Source of the DNA: Caldicellulosiruptoraceae bacterium PP1
GTDB lineage: Bacteria > Bacillota > Thermoanaerobacteria > Caldicellulosiruptorales > Caldicellulosiruptoraceae
Length of the DNA: 64,000 nt
NCBI GenBank assembly: GCA_041320695.1
Contig: JBGGOQ010000001.1
Location: 662,548-726,547, forward strand
Reading direction: 5' to 3'
Shown here: in pieces, positions 1 to 7,765 of the stretch
How positions within the stretch are numbered: the stretch's first letter is position 1
Layout: every line of letters starts with the position of its first letter
The notes under the pieces: generated by a model
Told to the model about the DNA's origin: nothing
Databases searched by the model: none
What the model saw: only the letters and a program-made list of their open reading frames with translations
Program-made: the position numbers and the translations under genes

Positions 1-167
1 TTATAAAGTATTTTGTCCTTAAAAACATATAACTTACTATCGTCAATTGAAACTAAAATAACGTATTTATTTTCATTTGTTTCTTTTTTAAAAGCTAAAG
101 ATGTTATTATAACTGAGATAAAAATAATTATTATGGTTATTATTGATATAAATTTTAATTTTTTCAT
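1..167 (-). CDS. L,D-transpeptidase-like protein, N-terminal part (runs off the window)
   Basis: Partial gene: the reading frame starts with ATG at 167 and is still open at base 1. The 55 visible residues begin with a Lys-rich tip and a hydrophobic stretch (about residues 4-25), a membrane anchor or uncleaved signal. Then comes KYVILVSIDDSKLYVFKD, which resembles the first strand pair of YkuD-type L,D-transpeptidase domains (pattern I-x-V-x-x-x-x-x-L-x-V-x-K-x). Such enzymes make 3-3 cross-links in peptidoglycan or attach proteins outside the membrane. The catalytic His/Cys region lies outside the window, so the family call is inference. No strong Shine-Dalgarno is visible; the gene follows the pan operon terminator directly. 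Confidence 0.5.
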   Translation of the reverse strand, partial: MKKLKFISIITIIIIFISVIITSLAFKKETNENKYVILVSIDDSKLYVFKDKILY

Positions 168-174
168 AATAAAT

Positions 175-213
175 ATAAAAAAATAAGCTCATATAAATAA
201 TTATGAGCTTATT
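175..213 (-). terminator. Intrinsic terminator of the pan operon
   Basis: A perfect 12-bp inverted repeat (182-193 with 202-213) is followed, reading on the minus strand, by seven T. It lies 23 bases past the panD stop and ends the pantothenate operon. Confidence 0.85.
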
Positions 214-235
214 TCAAAAAAAATACTTTTTATCT

Positions 236-622
236 TTAACAAATAATTTCCCCATGTTCTTCTTGATTAGTAAGTTTAATAATTTTATTTTTTTCATCAA
301 CAAATATTATTCTCGGCTCAAATGAACTATATTCACTATTTTCTAACATGCAATATGCCATTATTATCACTTTGTCACCTACTTGTGCTTTTCTTGCAGC
401 AGCACCATTTAAGCATATAACTCCACTTCCTTTTTCGCCTTTTATTACATATGTTTCAAATCTCTCACCATTATTTATATTTACAATTTGAACTTTTTCA
501 TATTCTAATATCTCAGCTTGTTTCATTAATTCTTCATCAATAGTTACACTACCAACATAATTTAAATTTGCTTCAGTAACAGTAGCTCTATGAATTTTTG
601 ATTTCAATACAGTTAAAAGCAT
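236..622 (-). CDS. panD: Aspartate 1-decarboxylase precursor
   Basis: Makes beta-alanine from L-aspartate for pantothenate synthesis in the cytoplasm. The protein is 128 residues, the usual PanD length. The self-cleavage site is visible as YVGS with Gly24-Ser25; Ser25 becomes the catalytic pyruvoyl group. The conserved NGAAAR segment follows at about residues 72-77. Last gene of the pan operon, 5 bases after panC; a GGAGG lies 10 bases before the ATG. The C-terminal tail after about residue 117 ([10 protein letters not shown]) is slightly longer than in some homologues. Confidence 0.95.
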   Translation of the reverse strand: MLLTVLKSKIHRATVTEANLNYVGSVTIDEELMKQAEILEYEKVQIVNINNGERFETYVIKGEKGSGVICLNGAAARKAQVGDKVIIMAYCMLENSEYSSFEPRIIFVDEKNKIIKLTNQEEHGEIIC

Positions 623-627
623 TTATT

Positions 628-1473
628 CTAAACCTCCACAGTTATATTGTCAATTAATCTTGTATTCCCGACAAAAACTGCTAATGAAATCAAGACTTTA
701 CCTTTTATTTCATCTACAATTTCAAAACTATTATAATCAACTATTTCGATATAATCAATTCGTGTTTCTTCTTTTTCCAAAATCATTTCAGACATTTTAT
801 TCTTTATTACTTCAGAGTTTTTTTCACCTTGTAATATCATATCTTTCGCAGTTAAAAGCGATTTATAAAGTATTGGAGCAATTTTTCGTTGCTTTTCGTT
901 AAGATAAGTGTTCCTTGAACTCATAGCAAGCCCATCATGCTCTCTTACAATTTCACACCCAACAATCTCAACATCCAAATTTAAATCATTAACCATTTGC
1001 CTGATAACTGCCAATTGCTGAGCATCCTTTTTGCCAAAGTAAGCTTTTGTTGGTTTTACAATATTAAATAATTTTAACACTACTGTTGCAACACCATCAA
1101 AATGCCCAGGACGCGATTTACCACACATAATATCTGTAATCTCTTTAACAGATACATTAGTTTTAAATCCATTAGGATACATCTCTTTAGCATTAGGATA
1201 AAAAATTACATCAACACCAACACTTTGAGCAAGATTTTTATCTCTTTCAAAATCTCTTGGATATCTTTCAAAATCCTCGTTTGGTCCAAATTGTATTGGA
1301 TTTACAAATATGCTCATAACAACTATATCATTTTCTTCTTTCGCTTTTTTGGCTAAACTTAAATGACCATCATGAAGATATCCCATTGTTGGAACAAATC
1401 CAATTGTTTTATTTTCAAACATCATTTTATTTCTATAATCTTTCATTTCTTTAATGCTCTCAATTATTATCAT
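628..1473 (-). CDS. panC: Pantothenate synthetase (pantoate-beta-alanine ligase)
   Basis: Joins pantoate and beta-alanine with ATP to give pantothenate. 281 residues, normal for the family. The nucleotidyltransferase HIGH-type motif is in PTMGYLHDGHLSL (about residues 28-40); the KMSKS-like loop is AMSSRNTYL (about 183-191). The ATG shares one base with the panB stop (TAATG), and the Shine-Dalgarno AAAGGAG lies inside the last panB codons, so the two are translationally coupled. Confidence 0.96.
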   Translation of the reverse strand: MIIIESIKEMKDYRNKMMFENKTIGFVPTMGYLHDGHLSLAKKAKEENDIVVMSIFVNPIQFGPNEDFERYPRDFERDKNLAQSVGVDVIFYPNAKEMYPNGFKTNVSVKEITDIMCGKSRPGHFDGVATVVLKLFNIVKPTKAYFGKKDAQQLAVIRQMVNDLNLDVEIVGCEIVREHDGLAMSSRNTYLNEKQRKIAPILYKSLLTAKDMILQGEKNSEVIKNKMSEMILEKEETRIDYIEIVDYNSFEIVDEIKGKVLISLAVFVGNTRLIDNITVEV

Positions 1474-2267
1474 TAATAGCTATGCTCCTTTCCAGGAAAA
1501 TTACCATTTTTAACATCTTGGATATAATTTTTTACAGCATCTTGAATAAGATTACCAAGCTCTAGGTATCTTTTTACAAATTTAGGTTTAAAATCATTAA
1601 ACATTCCTAACATATCGTAACTTACTAAAACCTGTCCATCACATTCAGGACCTGCACCTATTCCAATAACAGGAATACTTACACTTTCAGTTACAACTTT
1701 TGCAACATGTGCTGGAACCTTTTCTAATACCAAGGCGAAAACTCCTATACCTTCTAATCTTTTTGCATCTTCAATAAGCTTATTTGCTTCTTGTTCCTCT
1801 TTTGCTCTAAGGTTATATCCACCAAATATGTTAACAGACTGAGGTGTTAAACCTAAATGTCCCATTACAGGGATTTGTGCCTTAATAACTGCTTCAATCT
1901 TATCTAAAACATCATCACAACCTTCCATTTTTACTGCATAAGCACCTGCTTGAATTAACTTACCAGCATTTCTTACAGCTTCTTCGATATTAACGTGATA
2001 TGATAAAAAAGGCATATCACCGACAATCATAGAATAATTTGCTGCTTTCGAAACAGCTTTTACATGATGAATCATATCATCCATTGTAACTGGAATTGTT
2101 GAATCATAACCCATAATAACCATTCCCAAGGAATCTCCAACAAGAAGAATATCAATACCACTTTGGTCAAATATTTTTGCAAAAGTATAATCGTATGCAG
2201 TTAGCATTGTTATTTTCTCTTTTTTCAGTTTTTTTTCTAGTAAAAACTTTGTAGTTACCTTATTCAT
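1473..2267 (-). CDS. panB: 3-methyl-2-oxobutanoate hydroxymethyltransferase
   Basis: Transfers a hydroxymethyl group from methylene-tetrahydrofolate to ketoisovalerate, giving ketopantoate. 264 residues, a normal length. Family signatures include LLVGDSLGMV (about 41-50; Asp binds the metal), the KMEGCDD segment, MGHLGLTPQSVN, and VIGIGAGPECDGQVLV near the C terminus. It overlaps the upstream DUF2520 gene by 8 bases and panC by one base. Confidence 0.96.
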   Translation of the reverse strand: MNKVTTKFLLEKKLKKEKITMLTAYDYTFAKIFDQSGIDILLVGDSLGMVIMGYDSTIPVTMDDMIHHVKAVSKAANYSMIVGDMPFLSYHVNIEEAVRNAGKLIQAGAYAVKMEGCDDVLDKIEAVIKAQIPVMGHLGLTPQSVNIFGGYNLRAKEEQEANKLIEDAKRLEGIGVFALVLEKVPAHVAKVVTESVSIPVIGIGAGPECDGQVLVSYDMLGMFNDFKPKFVKRYLELGNLIQDAVKNYIQDVKNGNFPGKEHSY

Positions 2268-3120
2268 TATTATTCACATCCCTTCTTAGTTGATTGATAA
2301 AATCATAATATCTCTTAATTTTATTTTCATCTGAAAAATCTTTAATAAAAATATCCATAATTTTTAGAAAACTAATATAATTATCCTTTAATTCGCCTGT
2401 AATATTGGCTAAATGAATCTGTAAAGTTTTATAATCTTCTCTAGCTAATGGACCTGTCAAAGCATTTTTTGGGTTTTGAATAAAATTATTTAGAGTAGCT
2501 GTTGAGAGGCTTTTAATAATATTTAATATATCTTCATTAGTAATTCCTATACTCTCATAAAGCTTATATGAATTATATAAAAGGCCAACTAAATAGTTTG
2601 AGGCAATACATGCCGCAGCATGATAAATTGGTTTATTTTCTTTATTCAACTCAATATATCTATTTCCTATCTTTGATAAGATCTGCCTTGCAGCTTCAAT
2701 TCCATATAAATCTCCTTCTAATGAAAAATAGCATTGAGAAAGTTTATCAAAATCTGATTTTTCACCAATCATTGTTTGAATTGGATGCAGCGAAAATTTA
2801 CCTTTACAATTACATTTAATAATATCATGACTATAAACTCCTGATAAATGTCCTACTATTTTATTAGATATATTAAACTTATCCAATTCACTACTAAATG
2901 ATTCAATTGCACTGTCAGAAATAGATAGAATAATAATATCACTATTTAATATTAAGCCATCCAATTCATGATAAAATGTAACATCAATTTTTTCAGCATT
3001 ACTTTTTCCTCTAATTAAATCCCTATTGTAAATCCCACTAATTTTTAATCCCTTTTCCTTAAAATAGTAACAAAGAGAGGTCCCAGCTTTTCCAGAACCT
3101 ATAAAACCAACAGTCATCAT
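2260..3120 (-). CDS. Rossmann-fold/DUF2520 protein, candidate ketopantoate reductase
   Basis: 286 residues with an N-terminal dinucleotide-binding motif GFIGSGKAGTSL (about 5-16) and a C-terminal helical region typical of the Rossmann/DUF2520 family. HLSGVYSHD and SLHPIQTM (about 93-116) are family landmarks. It heads the operon that holds panB, panC and panD; the one step those genes do not cover is NADPH reduction of ketopantoate to pantoate, normally done by PanE or IlvC. By position it is the best candidate for that step, perhaps comparable to PanG-type enzymes. It does not look like classical PanE (no GAGAIG-type start). GGAGG lies 9 bases before the first of two ATGs. Confidence 0.75.
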   Translation of the reverse strand: MMTVGFIGSGKAGTSLCYYFKEKGLKISGIYNRDLIRGKSNAEKIDVTFYHELDGLILNSDIIILSISDSAIESFSSELDKFNISNKIVGHLSGVYSHDIIKCNCKGKFSLHPIQTMIGEKSDFDKLSQCYFSLEGDLYGIEAARQILSKIGNRYIELNKENKPIYHAAACIASNYLVGLLYNSYKLYESIGITNEDILNIIKSLSTATLNNFIQNPKNALTGPLAREDYKTLQIHLANITGELKDNYISFLKIMDIFIKDFSDENKIKRYYDFINQLRRDVNNNE

Positions 3121-3140
3121 AACAATTTACCTCCAAAAAA

Positions 3141-3163
3141 CAAAAAAGCAGACAAGGTCTGCC
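3141..3163 (-). terminator. Leader terminator upstream of the pan operon
   Basis: On the minus strand GCAGAC-CTT-GTCTGC (3148-3162) is followed by TTTTTTG. It lies between the likely promoter and the first gene, so it is an attenuator rather than an end-of-operon terminator. Confidence 0.7.
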
Positions 3164-3211
3164 TTTTAGCAAAATATATTGGCAGTCCCTGTTAATTTTA
3201 ATCAGGGCAGC
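3141..3211 (-). promoter_or_regulatory. Candidate cis-regulatory RNA leader of the pan operon
   Basis: Upstream of the leader terminator is a second hairpin, CCCTG/CAGGG, in 3181-3211, with extra outer pairing and one unpaired A on each side of the stem. Its 3' arm ends in CTGCC (3181-3185), which can instead pair with GGCAG (3159-3163), the 5' half of the terminator. The two foldings are mutually exclusive, the layout of a transcription attenuator or riboswitch. From memory, a short hairpin with two bulged A residues before pantothenate genes has been described in Firmicutes as the 'pan' RNA motif. The match here is by eye only. Confidence 0.55.
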
Positions 3212-3262
3212 ATTTATGTTAATAAAAAAAATTTGTATGGTTCATTATATTGATACCATCAA

Positions 3263-3291
3263 TTTATAATATTATATCACAAATTTTTGAA
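3263..3291 (-). promoter_or_regulatory. Probable sigma-A promoter of the pan operon
   Basis: TTCAAA, a 17-base spacer and TATAAA on the minus strand. The -35 box is imperfect (4 of 6). Transcription would start near 3256 and give a leader of about 135 bases holding the attenuator. Confidence 0.45.
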
Positions 3292-3376
3292 ATTAATGAT
3301 ATATCAATGATATTTCTTTGGACAAGTTGGGTAATAATAAAATTGAAAATAAAAATAAATAAGGAGAGAAAACTAC

Positions 3377-3904
3377 ATGAAGAATCAAAAAATTATTGAT
3401 TTACTAAATGAGCAATTAAATAAAGAAATATTTTCAGCTTATTTTTATACTGCAATGGAAGCTTATTTTGCTGATGTTAACCTTTTAGGTTTTGCACATT
3501 TTTTTATGGTGCAAACAAAAGAAGAGTTAGATCATGCAAGACTAATCTTCGACTATATAAATAAAGTTGGTGGAAGAGTAATTTTAAAACCATTGTCACA
3601 ACCAAAAAATGAATTTAACTCACCAACAGAGGTATTTGATCTTGCTTTAAAGCATGAACAATTTATAACTCAATCAATACATGAAATAGCCCAAGTTGCT
3701 ATTGATGAAAAAGATTATACTACTAATACTTTTTTACAATGGTTTATTAATGAGCAAGCTGAAGAAGAAGAAAATATGGATAGTATTTTAAGAAAATTAA
3801 AATTTATTAAAGAAGACCCAAGTGGGCTACTTTTCTTAGACAAAGAATTGTCACTTAGAGTATATGCACCACCATCAATAATGGCTCAAGATTCTCAAGC
3901 ATAA
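3377..3904 (+). CDS. Ferritin (non-heme iron storage protein)
   Basis: 175 residues, the length of bacterial FtnA-type ferritins. It stores iron as a mineral in a 24-subunit shell after oxidising Fe(II). Ferroxidase-centre residues can be seen: Glu17 in NKEIFSAYFY, EELDHA (Glu50, His53), the helix LKHEQFITQSIHE, and the acidic ENEQAEEEEN-like helix near residue 130. The start is well defined: AAGGAG lies 11 bases before the ATG. It is transcribed away from the pan operon; no Fur- or PerR-like box was recognised in the gap. Confidence 0.93.
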   Translation: MKNQKIIDLLNEQLNKEIFSAYFYTAMEAYFADVNLLGFAHFFMVQTKEELDHARLIFDYINKVGGRVILKPLSQPKNEFNSPTEVFDLALKHEQFITQSIHEIAQVAIDEKDYTTNTFLQWFINEQAEEEENMDSILRKLKFIKEDPSGLLFLDKELSLRVYAPPSIMAQDSQA

Positions 3905-3922
3905 ATTTATATTCTTGTATTC

Positions 3923-3951
3923 TTGAAATAATTATAATTTAAGAGTATACT
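3923..3951 (+). promoter_or_regulatory. Sigma-A promoter of the FmdB-like gene
   Basis: TTGAAA at 3923-3928, a 17-base spacer and TATACT at 3946-3951. The same pair of boxes with the same spacing precedes the epimerase gene at the right end of the window. Confidence 0.6.
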
Positions 3952-3988
3952 TTTGTTGTAGAGGTTAATAAATTAAGGAGATGAATAA

Positions 3989-4210
3989 ATGTTTTATTCA
4001 TTTATTTGTAATAAATGTAATAGTAACTTTGAGATAAGAGCTTCTATATCACAAATGACTGCTGGGCTTAGGGTTATTTGCCCTAATTGTTCATCTGAAG
4101 ATGTTTCAAGAGATTATTCAACTATTTCTTTTGGTGTTTCATCAGGAAATAATAGTTCAACTTCAAGTTCTTGCAGTGGTTGCTCAGGTGGTAAAGGCTG
4201 TTGTAACTAA
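3989..4210 (+). CDS. FmdB-family zinc-ribbon protein with Cys/Ser/Gly-rich tail
   Basis: 73 residues. The first 45 form a zinc ribbon of the FmdB/CxxC_CxxC_SSSS type: CNKC at residues 7-10 and CPNC at about 32-35. The last 25 residues are rich in Ser, Gly and Cys, with six more cysteines, ending in KGCCN. Members are small and poorly characterised; several have been linked to regulation or metal binding without firm proof. AAGGAG lies 8 bases before the ATG. It follows the ferritin gene but has its own promoter. The extra cysteines could hold a second metal; that is inference. Confidence 0.8.
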   Translation: MFYSFICNKCNSNFEIRASISQMTAGLRVICPNCSSEDVSRDYSTISFGVSSGNNSSTSSSCSGCSGGKGCCN

Positions 4211-4352
4211 GAAATTATCTCTACAACATATTTAAATTAATATTTTTCTTTATTGCAAAGCTTATCAAAGACTATCCAAAAATATATTTTTCTAATTTAG
4301 TACTATTTATAATAATATAAAAATTATTAAGACCAACAATATTAAAAATATT

Positions 4353-4393
4353 AGAGGGTGATTAACTATCTATTTAGGCACCCTCTTTTTTTT
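4353..4393 (+). terminator. Intrinsic terminator after the FmdB-like gene
   Basis: AGAGGGTG (4353-4360) pairs with CACCCTCT (4379-4386), then a run of eight T. It lies about 140 bases past the stop; nothing else was recognised in the intervening AT-rich DNA. Confidence 0.8.
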
Positions 4394-4457
4394 ATAGACT
4401 TTATTTTTTTGATGATATATAATTTATTTAATTACATATTTCGAGGTGTATTAATTA

Positions 4458-5030
4458 ATGAGTGATCGTGAAATACTAGAACTAATTCTTAGTAATATCC
4501 AGATATTGAATAATAAGTTTGATAATCTTCAAACTCAGGTGAATAATCTTGAAGCTAAATTTGATAATCTTGAAGCTAAAGTTAATAGCCTTGAAGCTAA
4601 GGTCAACAGCCTTGAAGATAAAGTTAATAGCCTTGAAGCTAAGGTTAACTGCCTTGAAGACAAAATAAATAGTCTTGAAGACAAAGTTAATAGTCTTGAA
4701 GCTAAGTTCAATAGTCTTGAAGCTAAAGTTAATAACTTTGAAGCTAAATTAAATAAGTTTGAAAATAAACTAAATAACTTTGAAGCAAAGCTTGATAAAC
4801 TTGAAGCACAGGTAGCTGAAAATACTCAAATCTTAAAGGCATTAGAACATTTAGCTCAAGTTAATAAAGCTGAACATGATAATATAATTATGCAAAATGC
4901 TAAATTAGAAGGATCATTTAATAAAGTTTCTGAGAAAGTTGATAAATTAGAGAAAGATTTTAATATTATTGAAGCTGTTACAGGCAAGAATATGCAAGAT
5001 ATTGCTTTTTTAAAGGCCGTAAACTCATAA
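4458..5030 (+). CDS. Heptad-repeat coiled-coil protein of unknown function
   Basis: 190 residues, not recognised as a named family. Residues 31-121 are 13 consecutive seven-residue units of the form L-E-A-K-V-N-S, with Val/Leu/Ile/Phe at the two core positions and Glu/Lys flanking them: an ideal, probably parallel coiled coil about 13 nm long. Asn at the position next to the core recurs in nearly every unit. The N-terminal 30 residues continue the heptad pattern less regularly. The C-terminal 70 residues are a different helical segment. No signal peptide or membrane segment, so probably cytoplasmic. GAGGTG lies 9 bases before the ATG. It is a stand-alone gene between a terminator and tRNA-Leu. 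Confidence 0.8.
   Translation: MSDREILELILSNIQILNNKFDNLQTQVNNLEAKFDNLEAKVNSLEAKVNSLEDKVNSLEAKVNCLEDKINSLEDKVNSLEAKFNSLEAKVNNFEAKLNKFENKLNNFEAKLDKLEAQVAENTQILKALEHLAQVNKAEHDNIIMQNAKLEGSFNKVSEKVDKLEKDFNIIEAVTGKNMQDIAFLKAVNS
4548..4820 (+). repeat. 21-bp tandem repeats encoding coiled-coil heptads
   Basis: Thirteen in-frame 21-bp units of the type CTTGAAGCTAAAGTTAATAG(C). Middle copies are nearly identical at the DNA level while the last four have diverged (TTTGAA in place of CTTGAA), as expected if the array grew by unequal crossing-over or slippage from the middle. Confidence 0.9.
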
Positions 5031-5049
5031 AATATTTTATTTGAATGTC

Positions 5050-5078
5050 TTGACAAAGTATATTAACCTTTTTATAAT
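5050..5078 (+). promoter_or_regulatory. Consensus promoter of tRNA-Leu
   Basis: TTGACA (5050-5055), a 17-base spacer and TATAAT (5073-5078): a perfect match to the sigma-A consensus. The expected start near 5085 is about 14 bases before the mature tRNA. Confidence 0.9.
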
Positions 5079-5098
5079 ATATATTGCAAATTGAATTT

Positions 5099-5185
5099 GC
5101 CGAGATGGTGGAATTGGCAGACACGCTACTTTGAGGGGGTAGTGGGGATAACCTCGTGCGAGTTCGAGTCTCGCTCTCGGCACCA
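5099..5185 (+). tRNA. tRNA-Leu (anticodon GAG)
   Basis: 87 bases with an encoded CCA end (5183-5185). The acceptor stem GCCGAGA/TCTCGGC, the anticodon stem CTACT/GGTAG around the loop TTGAGGG (anticodon GAG at 5133-5135), a long variable arm GGGG-ATAA-CCTC and the T-arm GCGAG-TTCGAGT-CTCGC are all visible. The long variable arm is typical of class II leucine tRNAs. It reads CUC and CUU codons. Confidence 0.96.
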
Positions 5186-5195
5186 AAATGAACAC

Positions 5196-5223
5196 AAAAG
5201 TCCTATATTTTAGGACTTTTTTT
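5196..5223 (+). terminator. Terminator of the tRNA-Leu transcript
   Basis: AAAAGTCCTA (5196-5205) pairs perfectly with TAGGACTTTT (5211-5220), followed by more T, 10 bases after the tRNA end. The tRNA is therefore a single-gene transcript. Confidence 0.9.
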
Positions 5224-5282
5224 ATTTTTATGGACATTTCTTTTTTCAAATCTTTTATATTTCTGTATTTCTCAAAAAACAG

Positions 5283-5311
5283 TTGTATTTTTATTCATTT
5301 AATTGTATAAT
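5283..5311 (+). promoter_or_regulatory. Promoter of argC-argB
   Basis: TTGTAT, a 17-base spacer and TATAAT (5306-5311), about 36 bases before the argC ATG. No convincing ArgR box was recognised. Confidence 0.65.
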
Positions 5312-5346
5312 TATATATTATATATTCCTTTAGGAGTTGATATTAT

Positions 5347-6384
5347 ATGATAAACGTATCAATTATTGGTGGAACAGGCTATGTGGCCGCAGAATTAATT
5401 AGGATATTATTAAAACATCCTTATGTAAATATTAAATATGTAATGTCTTCAAGTAATGCAAACACAGACATTTCTGAAACTTATAAACACTTTAAGAAAA
5501 AGATTAACTTATCATATACAGAATTGAATTATGATCTTTTAAAAGATAGTGATGTTATTTTTTGTTGTCTACCTCATGGTGTTTCACAAGATATAGTTTA
5601 TAATCTGCATCATATGAATAAATTAGTCATTGATCTAAGTGCTGATTATAGATATAAAGATATAAACATTTATAATGAATGGTATGGTAGCCATAAATAT
5701 CCTGATTTATTTAAAGAAGCAGTTTATGGCTTACCTGAATTATATAGAAATCAAATTAAAAAAAGTAAGATTATAGGTAATCCTGGATGTTATACTACTT
5801 GTTCAATTCTATCTTTAGCACCATTATTGAAGAATAAGATGATTGAAAAAAATAATATAATAATAGATGCTAAATCTGGTGTTTCAGGTGCAGGAAGAAA
5901 AAGTGATTTTAATTTTAGCTTTTGCGAAACAGATGAAAACTTCAAAGCTTATTCAATAGCCTCACATAGGCATACTTCTGAAATTGAACAAGAATATAGT
6001 ATTTTATACGGAAATGATATTAAAATTACTTTTACTCCACATTTGCTACCTATAAAAAGAGGAATTCTTTGCACTATATATGCAAATCTTGTTAATAAGA
6101 GTATAGCAATAGATGCTATAAGGGAAATATATTTAACTTTTTATGAAAATGAATATTTTGTAAGAATATATAACAAAGGTGAATTCCCTGAAATAAAATA
6201 TGTTACAGGTTCCAACTTTATTGATATTGGCTTTGCAATTGATAAAAGAACTAATAGAATAATTATAGTCTCAGCTATAGACAATTTAATTAAAGGTGCA
6301 GCAGGCCAAGCTGTTCAAAATATGAATATACTTCTTAATTTAGACGAAAAAACTGGCCTTGATTTTACTGGTGAATATTTTTAA
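5347..6384 (+). CDS. argC: N-acetyl-gamma-glutamyl-phosphate reductase
   Basis: Third step of arginine synthesis: NADPH reduction of N-acetylglutamyl phosphate to the semialdehyde. 345 residues, as usual for the long form. The NADP-binding start is SIIGGTGYVAAELIRIL (about 5-21). The active-site cysteine lies in IGNPGCYTT (about 144-152), and SGVSGAGR plus the HRHTSEIEQ segment are family landmarks. AGGAG lies 10 bases before the ATG. Cotranscribed with argB after 15 bases; the rest of the arginine pathway is not in the window. Confidence 0.96.
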   Translation: MINVSIIGGTGYVAAELIRILLKHPYVNIKYVMSSSNANTDISETYKHFKKKINLSYTELNYDLLKDSDVIFCCLPHGVSQDIVYNLHHMNKLVIDLSADYRYKDINIYNEWYGSHKYPDLFKEAVYGLPELYRNQIKKSKIIGNPGCYTTCSILSLAPLLKNKMIEKNNIIIDAKSGVSGAGRKSDFNFSFCETDENFKAYSIASHRHTSEIEQEYSILYGNDIKITFTPHLLPIKRGILCTIYANLVNKSIAIDAIREIYLTFYENEYFVRIYNKGEFPEIKYVTGSNFIDIGFAIDKRTNRIIIVSAIDNLIKGAAGQAVQNMNILLNLDEKTGLDFTGEYF

Positions 6385-6399
6385 TATGGAGGTAATTAT

Positions 6400-7281
6400 A
6401 TGATAGAAAATATGGATGAATTAATTTTTAAGGCTGGTATTTTAATTGAAGCATTACCTTACATACAAAAGCTAAATGGTAAAACTGTTGTAATTAAATA
6501 TGGTGGTAATGCTATGATAAATGATAAGTTAAAAAATTGGGTTATGGAGGACATCACTTTATTAAAATACATAGGTGTAAATCCAATTGTTGTTCATGGT
6601 GGTGGACCAGAAATATCTAATTTTTTAAAACAGCTTAATATACAATCTAAATTTGTTAATGGGCTTAGAGTTACTGATGATAAAACAATGCAAGTTGCAC
6701 AAATGGTTTTGGTTGGAAAAACAAATAAAGAGTTAGTTTCAATGATTAACCAAAAAGGTGGCAAAGCAATTGGTATTTGTGGAATAGACGGAAACCTAAT
6801 AACTGCAAAAAAACACGTTGAATTTGTTGATGGACAAGAAATTGACTTAGGAATGGTTGGAGAGGTAATATCAATTAATGCAAAAGTTTTGGAAATGCTT
6901 GCAAAAGATGAATATATACCAGTTGTAGCTCCTATTGGAGTAGGCGAAAATGGAGAAAGTTATAACATTAATGCAGATACTGTCGCAGCTGAAATTGCAA
7001 AAGCCATTCATGCCGAAAAACTTATGTTTATGACAGATGTTGAAGGTGTTAAAATATCTAAAGATAGCCAAGAAATCATTTCTGCCATTCATGCTGATGA
7101 GATAATTAATATGATAAACAATAAGCAGATAGAAGGCGGAATGATACCAAAGGTTTTGGCATGTATTGATGCGTTAAATAGTGGTGTAAATAGAACTCAT
7201 ATTTTAGATGGAAGAATACCTCATTGTATTCTTCTAGAAATTTTCACTGATAAAGGTATAGGAACAATGATTCATTTATAA
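6400..7281 (+). CDS. argB: Acetylglutamate kinase
   Basis: Phosphorylates N-acetylglutamate with ATP, the controlled step of arginine synthesis in many bacteria. 293 residues. The amino-acid-kinase signatures are KYGGNAM (about 29-35), VHGGGPEIS (about 65-73), FVNGLRVTD and the EGGMIPK loop near the C terminus. An N-terminal extension of about 25 residues before the kinase core is of the kind found in arginine-inhibited, hexameric enzymes; feedback inhibition is inference. GGAGG lies 7 bases before the ATG. Confidence 0.96.
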   Translation: MIENMDELIFKAGILIEALPYIQKLNGKTVVIKYGGNAMINDKLKNWVMEDITLLKYIGVNPIVVHGGGPEISNFLKQLNIQSKFVNGLRVTDDKTMQVAQMVLVGKTNKELVSMINQKGGKAIGICGIDGNLITAKKHVEFVDGQEIDLGMVGEVISINAKVLEMLAKDEYIPVVAPIGVGENGESYNINADTVAAEIAKAIHAEKLMFMTDVEGVKISKDSQEIISAIHADEIINMINNKQIEGGMIPKVLACIDALNSGVNRTHILDGRIPHCILLEIFTDKGIGTMIHL

Positions 7282-7311
7282 AAAAAGGATCAGTCCGCTG
7301 ATCCTTTTTTT
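7279..7311. terminator. Bidirectional terminator between argB and rlmH
   Basis: GGATCAG (7287-7293) pairs with CTGATCC (7298-7304), with A-runs before and seven T after, so it can stop transcription from both sides. The rlmH stop codon lies at the edge of the T-run. Confidence 0.85.
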
Positions 7312-7765
7312 ATTTATGATATTTAGTATTATTTATAATACATAACGATCTATAAATTTGCTCATAAAGCATAATACGAAAAAGTTGATGAGGAAAAGTC
7401 ATATCAGAAAAAGATAACTTCATTTTTGCTATATTTTTAACTTCATCACTCAAACCGTTTGAACCACCAATTACAAAAACAATATCATTATTTGAGGTTA
7501 AGAGCTTTTTTATCTTTTCAGAAAAACCAATTGAGGATAGTTTTGTTCCATTTATATCCATTGCAATAACATAATCACCTTTTTTAATTTTTGAAAGTAT
7601 TTCTTTGCCTTCATATGCTAAAGATTTATTTATATCATCATAGTTATATTCTTGAATTTCTATTTCATTAATCTTTATCCATTTATTTATTCTTTTTTTG
7701 TATTCTAAACATGCATCTTTATAAAAATGTTCTTTAATTTTGCCAACACATATAATTTTTATCAT
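7310..7765 (-). CDS. rlmH: 23S rRNA pseudouridine-1915 N3-methyltransferase
   Basis: SPOUT-family methyltransferase that modifies the helix 69 pseudouridine of 23S rRNA when the 70S ribosome is assembled. 151 residues; E. coli RlmH has 155. The SAM-binding knot is seen as VIGGSNGLSDEV (about 96-107) and LSFSDMTFPHQLFR (about 117-130). Last gene of a run of minus-strand genes; its ATG touches the stop of the upstream phosphatase gene. Confidence 0.94.
   Translation of the reverse strand: MIKIICVGKIKEHFYKDACLEYKKRINKWIKINEIEIQEYNYDDINKSLAYEGKEILSKIKKGDYVIAMDINGTKLSSIGFSEKIKKLLTSNNDIVFVIGGSNGLSDEVKNIAKMKLSFSDMTFPHQLFRIMLYEQIYRSLCIINNTKYHK

Noticed and set aside
4548..4820. Repeated DNA resembling a CRISPR or VNTR array
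   Set aside because: The units are contiguous 21-bp in-frame codons for a coiled coil with no spacers. It is a coding repeat.
5037..5249. Open frame of 70 codons on the minus strand
   Set aside because: It runs antisense through the tRNA-Leu and its terminator and has no ribosome-binding site. Chance frame.
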